Part shown: piece after piece, positions 58,766 to 64,000 of the stretch
Numbering within the stretch: the first letter of the stretch is position 1
Layout: each line of letters opens with the position of its first letter
Assembly: GCA_964619935.1 (NCBI GenBank)
Contig: CAZUGO010000063.1
Location: forward strand, 1-64,000
DNA length: 64,000 bases
Origin: CAZUGO01 sp964619935
GTDB taxonomy: Bacteria > Planctomycetota > Phycisphaerae > UBA1845 > CAIVHJ01
Direction: 5' to 3'
Program-made: the position numbers and the translations under genes
Notes under the pieces: model-generated
The model's input: the letters and a program-made list of their open reading frames with translations, nothing else
Databases searched by the model: none
What the model was told of the DNA's origin: nothing

Positions 58766-58905
58766 GCCGGCCCGGGCGGCACCGCGCCTTGAGCAAGAAC
58801 CACGCTGACCATCATGGTTTGCAACGGGGCCGTCCCGGACCCCACCGCCACCTGCGAATCACCAGTCAATTCGGAAGTCGGGACCGCGCTTGCAACGGCG
58901 GCGGC

Positions 58906-59670
58906 TTATGGACAGGGCCCCCAGGCACCCAGCAGCAAGGCCAGGTCGGCGGCATTGACGAACCCGTCGCCCGTGAAGTCCGCCGGATTGCCGGGGCCCA
59001 TCCCCCAGGCACCCAGCAGCAAGGCGAGGTCGGCGGCATTGACCACGCCGTCGTCGTTAAGGTCGGGAAGGCAATCGCCGCAGTCGGGGTCCGCGCCGTC
59101 GTCCAACCCGTCGCCGTCGTTGTCCAGACCGGTGGGCCCGAAGACCGCATCGGCGCAACCATCCAGCCCGTTGAAGATCGACGGGTTGTTTTCGCCGACC
59201 GGGGTGAACACCAGCGAATCGGTGTCATTGGCATGACAGTTGGCACACAGGAACGTGCCGCTGTTGAAGTGATGCTGCCGCAAGCCGGCGCCGGACCCAC
59301 AGTGCAGAGTGCCATCGTCCGGCTGATCGAAAGTGCAGATGCCGGTCTCGTCATCGGAGCGGCCATGGCAGCCGATGCAACCGCGGTTGTGGACGACATC
59401 GCCGGAGCGGTTGGTCAGCACCGGCGTGGATCCCGGAAAATCCAGATGACACCACATGCAGTCGACCCCCATGTTGATATGGCCGTCCATCAAGCTCACA
59501 TTCCAGGGGGTGCCATCCTTCAGCGACACGTATTCGAAGTTCAGGAAAAACGGCCCATGACACTCCAGGCAGCCCACGGCGGGCGCAGCGTAGTCCGGTG
59601 CGCCCAGCGCCGCAGCCGGCAAACCCAACACCATCGACAGCAAAGCCCCTGACATCCAGTTGTGCCGCAT
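58906..59670 (-). CDS. secreted tetrahaem cytochrome c with dockerin-like tail
   Basis: A 254-residue exported protein. A signal peptide (to A-A-A-L-G-A) precedes four haem-binding motifs in the first ~145 residues: C-L-E-C-H, C-M-W-C-H, C-I-G-C-H and C-A-N-C-H. A calcium-loop segment (L-D-N-D-G-D-G-L-D-D) and two dockerin-like repeats follow, with D-L-N-D-D-G-V-V-N-A-A-D-L-A-L-L-L-G-A-W-G and a closing G-A-W-G-P-C. GGAGGG precedes the ATG at 59670. Likely an extracellular or surface electron carrier; partner unknown. Confidence 0.88.
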   Translation of the reverse strand: MRHNWMSGALLSMVLGLPAAALGAPDYAAPAVGCLECHGPFFLNFEYVSLKDGTPWNVSLMDGHINMGVDCMWCHLDFPGSTPVLTNRSGDVVHNRGCIGCHGRSDDETGICTFDQPDDGTLHCGSGAGLRQHHFNSGTFLCANCHANDTDSLVFTPVGENNPSIFNGLDGCADAVFGPTGLDNDGDGLDDGADPDCGDCLPDLNDDGVVNAADLALLLGAWGMGPGNPADFTGDGFVNAADLALLLGAWGPCP

Positions 59671-60646
59671 GGCAGTTCCCTCCAGTCGCAGCCGTGATGC
59701 CCGCATGTTCACACCAGGCCGTCACCTTGAGTCATCCTACGATCAACATGTGCCCTCGATTGTAACTTCTGCTGCGGGCCCAAACCACTGGCGATTCAGG
59801 CACTCGGACCCTGGCTGAGTCCGTTTCGGATGCCTGACGCAATCGATGCCGGCTGACGTGGCGAGGGTCTCGCGCTGAGCAGCGCTGCCCCTTCGGCCTT
59901 TGCGCGCAGCGAAAGCCGGCACGACACGACCCTTAATCCTGCTGACCTGAAAGCACGACGTGACTTACAAGGCCTTGGCCCTGCTCTCCATCCCAGACCT
60001 CGGCATTCCCAGCGGACCGGATCGCGGAGGGAACGACAGGTCCTTGCAGAACCCCAAGCATACCGGTCGCCCTCCCGCCCCGACAAGGGCGCAACGCAGC
60101 CCCCTGCCGTTTTCGCCGCGATACGTTGCAGCTCCACGCAAGACACAATCGAAAATCAGTGGCACTGAGCGCGATTATTTCAGGTATGCCGTATCTGATT
60201 TCGCTTGGGGGACCCCCGCCGGACGCCGCGAGCCGAATCGCGAGCGGGGTATCGCCGGCGTCCGACGGTCAGCGCTACCGCGCGTGTAACATTCCGCAAC
60301 GCCCCGATCGTGTGTGAAGCGGCGGCGCGTTCGCCGGCACGAATTGGGTCACGGAATCGCGGCGTTCGGAAATCGTAACCGCCGCCGTGATCGAGACCCG
60401 GGCCGTCAGTCCAGGCGCGGCCACCGCAAACCAGCTCGTGCTGCTGACGGCGTCTGGGCCGGCAGCGTTCTCGGCGGTCCCGCCGCCGCCGCTGAGCAGG
60501 GACAGGCGGCACGGCGGGCACGGCGCGGGCCCGCTTGACCCCCAACGATCCAGCAGCTACCGTAGCGATATTGGTCACAAGGGGTTCAAGCCGCTCGGTT
60601 TGATACCGTCGCCTTTACGCATCAGGTCAATTCACAAGGGCAGTTC
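59671..60646. other. gene-free gap of about 970 bases
   Basis: No frame in this interval shows a plausible start, motif or family resemblance on either strand. No tRNA or repeat was seen. It is the longest featureless stretch of the window. Confidence 0.5.
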
Positions 60647-61804
60647 ATGCACCGTTGCCGTCGCACGCCATCGCGATGCATCTCGCTCGGCTTTACCCTG
60701 GTTGAGTTGTTGGTGGTCATCGCGATCATCGCCCTGCTCATTTCCATGCTGTTGCCCTCGCTTGCCAGCGCCCGCGAGCAGGCCAAGAAACTCAAGTGCC
60801 TGGCCAACCAGAAGGACCTGGCGTCGGCCATGGGTGGATACAGCATCGAGGATGCCGGCGAGAACCTGATCCCGATCCACTGGCGCGGGTTGGACTACAA
60901 TGACGCCCCGACCATTCCGTACGGTCGCACGTTTGTCGGACCCAACGAATGGGGCGGCCGAGGGGGCAACCCTGCCATGGTCACGTCCCTGCAACATCGC
61001 TACCAGTTTACGCAACAGTGGGACCTGGGCCCGGGTGATCGGCCACTGAACCACTACCTCTTCAAGAACCTGCAAAACGCGGTGGGCGACACCTTGGACG
61101 ATCGCGTCGGCAGCGACGCCCGGCTGGACTTGCCGGTGTTCCAATGCCCGTCCGATCAGGGCTGGCCCGGGGGCCAGGTCGGCCTGGGCATGACCCGCTT
61201 GGCGTCCCAGCCTTTTGGGTGGGACCCCGAAGCGCGGCACTACGATCTGATGGGCAACAGTTACCGCATCCATTGCCTGTGGGCCGACGCCGGGGGCATC
61301 GCCCGCGGTGAAGGATTCAGCAGTTCGGTCATCTATACGCTGGCACCGTACATGCGGCCGTCCAGCCAGATCCCGAGTACCGCTCGAACCGTGCTGATTT
61401 CGGAAGGCAATGCCTACCTGACCGATCTGTGGAATCGGCCGGAGCACGCGTCATCGGTCAACGAAATGGGCCTGGGCAGCGGCGTGACGGTCGCGGACTT
61501 CTGGGCCACCGGCTGGCACGGTGAGTTTCAGACGTACTTGGCAGCCTTCGCCGACGGCCACGCCGGGATCATGCAGCAGGATTTGGTCGATGACGTGGTG
61601 GTCCAGTTTCCGCCGAACCCCAATGACTCGGCCACCGAGTTCAGCCGCGGCCCCAAGAAGCAGGTCGGATCTCGACCGGAGTGGATTGTCACGCCGACGG
61701 CCAATGCCAACGCCTATGGCAACGCCATGGCCCGCGGCGAAGGCTGGCAACTCGACTGCCTTCCGGCCCCGCCGGTCATCACCATGTTTCCTGGAAATTA
61801 CTGA
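60647..61804 (+). CDS. prepilin-type protein with H-x-DG domain
   Basis: A 385-residue planctomycete-type pseudopilin. The N-terminal signal and helix read L-G-F-T-L-V-E-L-L-V-V-I-A-I-I-A-L-L, followed by L-P-S-L-A-S-A-R-E-Q-A-K-K-L-K-C-L-A-N in the usual register. The C-terminal domain contains A-A-F-A-D-G-H-A-G-I, the D-G-H form of the H-x-DG family signature. Planctomycete genomes hold dozens of these; roles in secretion, surface fibres or macromolecule uptake are proposed. AGGG precedes the ATG. Confidence 0.88.
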   Translation: MHRCRRTPSRCISLGFTLVELLVVIAIIALLISMLLPSLASAREQAKKLKCLANQKDLASAMGGYSIEDAGENLIPIHWRGLDYNDAPTIPYGRTFVGPNEWGGRGGNPAMVTSLQHRYQFTQQWDLGPGDRPLNHYLFKNLQNAVGDTLDDRVGSDARLDLPVFQCPSDQGWPGGQVGLGMTRLASQPFGWDPEARHYDLMGNSYRIHCLWADAGGIARGEGFSSSVIYTLAPYMRPSSQIPSTARTVLISEGNAYLTDLWNRPEHASSVNEMGLGSGVTVADFWATGWHGEFQTYLAAFADGHAGIMQQDLVDDVVVQFPPNPNDSATEFSRGPKKQVGSRPEWIVTPTANANAYGNAMARGEGWQLDCLPAPPVITMFPGNY

Positions 61805-61824
61805 CCCCGAGGGGCGCCCCTTCC

Positions 61825-62223
61825 ATGAGCACCAAGAAAATCCTCGTCATCGCCGGCGGACTGCTGCTGGCCGGCCTGCTGCTCGGGCTGACCCTGCTTT
61901 CTGGCGGATCGCAATACGGCCCGCAGAGTTCAGCAGTCGGCCGCGACCTGTCCGACGCCGAACGTGCCGAACAACAAAGCCTGATCCGCCGGTCAGGCAA
62001 CAACGAACCCGCCGCCCGACTGTCCGCTCCGGAAACCCCGCCTGCCGATGACACGACCGCTCCGGCACCGGCAGTGGCCAAAAACCGCTCCCGCAAGCCC
62101 ACCGTGGCCCCGAAGCGCGATCCGAAGACCAACGAGGCCGTCAAGGCTGCCGCGCCACCCAGCAGCGCGATTCCGGTGGTCAAGCGTCGAGCACCCTTCG
62201 CCCGCGATTCCAATGGGGGATAG
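61825..62223 (+). CDS. small membrane-anchored protein with disordered tail
   Basis: A 132-residue protein. One hydrophobic segment (residues 4-27, I-L-V-I-A-G-G-L-L-L-A-G-L-L-L-G-L-T-L-L) is followed by about 100 residues rich in Pro, Ala, Lys, Arg and Ser, which should be disordered. I recognise no family. It starts 20 bases after the prepilin-type gene on the same strand and could be a partner of that protein. Confidence 0.6.
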   Translation: MSTKKILVIAGGLLLAGLLLGLTLLSGGSQYGPQSSAVGRDLSDAERAEQQSLIRRSGNNEPAARLSAPETPPADDTTAPAPAVAKNRSRKPTVAPKRDPKTNEAVKAAAPPSSAIPVVKRRAPFARDSNGG

Positions 62224-62438
62224 GGCCAGGGATAGGGCCTGCGAGCGCCCTGTGGGGCCTCAGCGCCCAGTCACCCCTGAGCTGCGGCAGCAAGAGCACC
62301 CCCTGGAAGTTCCCGCTCAAACCTGCCGATGCCCTCGCGGGCCTCGGCGCCAAGCGCTCCTTGGGTTTTCATGCGAATACTGGGCGTCCGGGCCCATGGC
62401 CGCCCTGACTGTGCCGCCGGCCGATCGGGTCAGGACCC

Positions 62439-62466
62439 TTGAAATCTCATTGTTTTGAGGTACACT
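62439..62466 (+). promoter_or_regulatory. sigma70-type promoter of the putative RNA
   Basis: TTGAAA at 62439-62444, 16 bases, then TACACT at 62461-62466. Transcription would start near 62473. No start codon with a ribosome site follows closely. Confidence 0.65.
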
Positions 62467-62472
62467 TGGGTG

Positions 62473-62650
62473 TCAGGCGTTGGGACTGGCGCACAGAATC
62501 TGTTTTTCGCTGGGACGTCAGGGCTTCGCCAGGCAACTCGGAAGACCACTTGGGTGGCAATCCGGTCGGAAGTCCGGAGGGCTGGCCAACAGTAAGCCGA
62601 TTGGATCGAGCACTCTCATGAGTTCGATCCCATCGGCTTATTTTTTTTTT
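62473..62650 (+). ncRNA. putative structured non-coding RNA, about 180 nt
   Basis: The unit lies between a good promoter and a strong terminator and has no credible reading frame. It contains several short hairpins: GGGC-TTCG-CC, CCAC-TTGG-GTGG and CCGG-TCGGAAGT-CCGG. The 3' end is the terminator stem. The length would suit a regulatory RNA. I compared it by eye with SRP RNA, 6S RNA, RNase P RNA and cyclic-di-GMP, cobalamin and TPP riboswitches and could not match any. It could instead be a leader of the NtrC-family gene that starts about 120 bases beyond the terminator. Confidence 0.5.
62593..62650 (+). terminator. strong Rho-independent terminator
   Basis: A nine-base stem (TAAGCCGAT with ATCGGCTTA), one mismatch, then seven more pairs (GGATCGA with TCGATCC) and an inner ACTC/GAGT pair form a long hairpin. 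Ten T follow immediately at 62641-62650. Confidence 0.9.
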
Positions 62651-62771
62651 GTGGATCGGCACCGGTTCGCAGCAGATGTGCGCGACCAGGAACGCCAGAC
62701 CAGCGCTCGAACTGGCCATCCGGGGGGCGCGACCGCCTCGGCGGGCTGCCGGACTCGGAGGAAAGGCGCCC

Positions 62772-64000
62772 ATGTCTTCCCACATTCTCATTGTCCTTGA
62801 CGACGTCGCGGAGCGCGCAATACTGCAGCCCGCCCTGCAGCGCTGCGGGTACCGCACGAGCACGGCGAAGTGCCATCTCGAGGCCCTGGAGGTGCTGAAA
62901 TCCCACGGGGTCGATGCGGTGGTGACCGGTCTGGACGTGCCGGGTCTGAACGGCCTCAGTCTGTGCGCCACCCTCCGTGACCATGATCTGCACCTCCCGG
63001 TGATCATCTGTGCCGCAGAGAGTGCTGTGGCCGCAATCGGCGCCCTGCGGTCCGGGGCCCGCGATTTCGTCACCAAGGCCATCGCGCCCAGCCAACTGGC
63101 GGGCGTGCTCCAAGGCGCGATGCAATCCTCGGTTCCCCAGAACGGCCGGGGGAAGGCTTCGGGACACACAAACGGCTCAGGCCTGCTGGAGACGCTGATC
63201 GGCGAAAGCCCACCGATGCGTGGGCTGCGCCGGCAGATCGTGCACGCTGCGGATTCCGAGGTCCCCGTTCTGATCACCGGGGAATCGGGGACCGGGAAGG
63301 AACTGGTGGCTCGGGCGCTGCACGGGCTGAGCCGTAGAGCCCAGCGCCCCTTTGTGGCGGTGAACTGCTCAGCGATTCCTGATGCCTTGCTCGAGAGTGA
63401 GCTGTTCGGTCACGTCAAGGGGAGCTTCACCGATGCCCGGACCAGCCGGGCAGGCTTATTCGTGCAGAGTGACGGTGGGACCCTCCTGCTCGACGAGATC
63501 GGCAGCATGCCGCTGGCCCTCCAGCCGAAGCTGCTGCGCGCCCTCCAGGAAGGCCGGATCCGCCCCGTTGGTGGCAACCGCGAGGTTGCGTTTGATGTTC
63601 GGATCCTCTCTGCGACGAACAGCGACCTCGAAACCGCCGTCCGCGAGAATCGCTTCCGTGCGGACTTGTTCTATCGAATCAATGTCGTTCGCTTGGCCGC
63701 GCCACCCTTGCGGAGCCTGGGTGCCGACGTCCTGCTGCTGGCCCAGCATTTCCTCCGGCAGTTTGCCGCGCGCACCGGCAAGGCCCTCCAACGGATCGCG
63801 CCAGTTGAGGCCGAGCGGCTCGCCCAGTACCACTGGCCCGGCAATGTCCGCGAGTTAAGGAACTGCATTGAGTCCTGCGTGGCCATGGCTGACCCGGACC
63901 AACTGACCGTGAACGAGATGCCGGAGCAGATCCGCAATGGCCAGCCGAAACCAATCGCGGCGACCGACGCTGCCGGCATGGTCTCATTAGACGAAATCGA
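62772..64000 (+). CDS. NtrC-family sigma54 regulator with pseudo-receiver (3' truncated by window)
   Basis: At least 409 residues. The receiver domain (1-120) keeps the acidic pair (V-L-D-D-V) and the Lys (V-T-K-A), but the phospho-acceptor is Gly in V-V-T-G-L-D-V-P-G. The AAA+ domain has Walker A G-E-S-G-T-G-K-E (near 178), Walker B L-L-L-D-E-I-G, the R-finger region F-R-A-D-L-F-Y-R-I and the H-W-P-G-N-V-R-E-L-R-N motif. The sigma54-contact loop reads G-S-F-T-D-A instead of G-A-F-T-G-A. The DNA-binding end lies beyond the window. The ATG at 62772 is about 120 bases after the terminator, and no promoter is obvious. Confidence 0.9.
   Translation, partial: MSSHILIVLDDVAERAILQPALQRCGYRTSTAKCHLEALEVLKSHGVDAVVTGLDVPGLNGLSLCATLRDHDLHLPVIICAAESAVAAIGALRSGARDFVTKAIAPSQLAGVLQGAMQSSVPQNGRGKASGHTNGSGLLETLIGESPPMRGLRRQIVHAADSEVPVLITGESGTGKELVARALHGLSRRAQRPFVAVNCSAIPDALLESELFGHVKGSFTDARTSRAGLFVQSDGGTLLLDEIGSMPLALQPKLLRALQEGRIRPVGGNREVAFDVRILSATNSDLETAVRENRFRADLFYRINVVRLAAPPLRSLGADVLLLAQHFLRQFAARTGKALQRIAPVEAERLAQYHWPGNVRELRNCIESCVAMADPDQLTVNEMPEQIRNGQPKPIAATDAAGMVSLDEI

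Noticed and set aside
62473..62650. Known riboswitch or SRP/6S RNA
   Set aside because: Short similarities (GGAAGTCCGG, GGGACG) do not extend to the conserved cores of these families.
1..64000. CRISPR arrays, insertion sequences, prophage or integrase genes
   Set aside because: No direct repeats with regular unique spacers, transposase motifs or phage genes were seen on either strand.

Overview
The window looks like one contig from an uncultured planctomycete, probably of the Phycisphaerae. It is GC-rich (about 65-68%). The support is a set of planctomycete-style traits: secreted proteins ending in a dockerin-like tail (D-L-A-x-L-L-G-A-W-G-P-C), several prepilin-like proteins with an H-x-DG type domain, a TPR protein carrying RNA-polymerase-alpha C-terminal modules, a KS/CLF-type fatty-synthase-like operon, and an LpxL-type lipid A acyltransferase. 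The first ~480 bases are about 79% GC by hand count, against about 66% for the next 480, so the left end may be a chimeric join.

Layout. 1-4 kb: hemD end, SAM hydrolase, dprA, a receiver-like protein and a GH130 glycoside phosphorylase. 4-9.2 kb: an S46 peptidase and a large secreted beta-propeller/di-haem protein. 9.2-10.1 kb: a gene-poor island with a strict 22-bp TACCGC array and an AT-rich segment. 10.1-13.8 kb: an iron-type solute-binding protein, a TlpA-like protein without its cysteines, and an M28 peptidase. 13.9-26.3 kb: an almost complete tryptophan-kynurenine-2-aminomuconate pathway. Six enzymes form a + strand operon; the last two are on the - strand beyond a BRCT-MerR-TPR protein and a Ku/ATP-ligase NHEJ pair. 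26-31.5 kb: tyrS, a CPBP protease, thioredoxin, an LpxL-like acyltransferase, queA and a CBS protein. 31.7-38.3 kb: a relic and an intact copy of a subtilase, trxB, an HNH nuclease and asnS. 38.4-42.7 kb: a split cytochrome b, a ferredoxin-Rieske fusion and a HEAT protein, making a bc-type quinol oxidoreductase module without a cytochrome c subunit. 43-46.6 kb: the TPR/alpha-CTD protein, SpoIID-like and HD-GYP proteins.

46.7-50.9 kb is the most unusual unit. It is a tight five-gene - strand operon with an intact ketosynthase, a ketosynthase-like chain-length-factor partner lacking the whole catalytic triad, an oversized acyl carrier protein, and two hot-dog dehydratases of which one keeps and one has lost the catalytic His. 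Next come a ferredoxin, a membrane protein, a degenerate receiver protein and thymidine kinase. 54.6-54.75 kb holds a second, AT-rich array of phased TACCA motifs. 55-57.6 kb: a glycosyltransferase overlapping a UDP-sugar-dehydrogenase-like protein that lacks the catalytic Cys. 57.6-62.2 kb: a broken FG-GAP/dockerin gene, prepilin-like proteins and a tetrahaem dockerin protein. 62.4-62.65 kb: a free-standing promoter-to-terminator unit that probably encodes a ~180-nt RNA. The window ends inside an NtrC-family regulator with a pseudo-receiver.

All calls come from reading the sequence and from family knowledge. No database searches were run.
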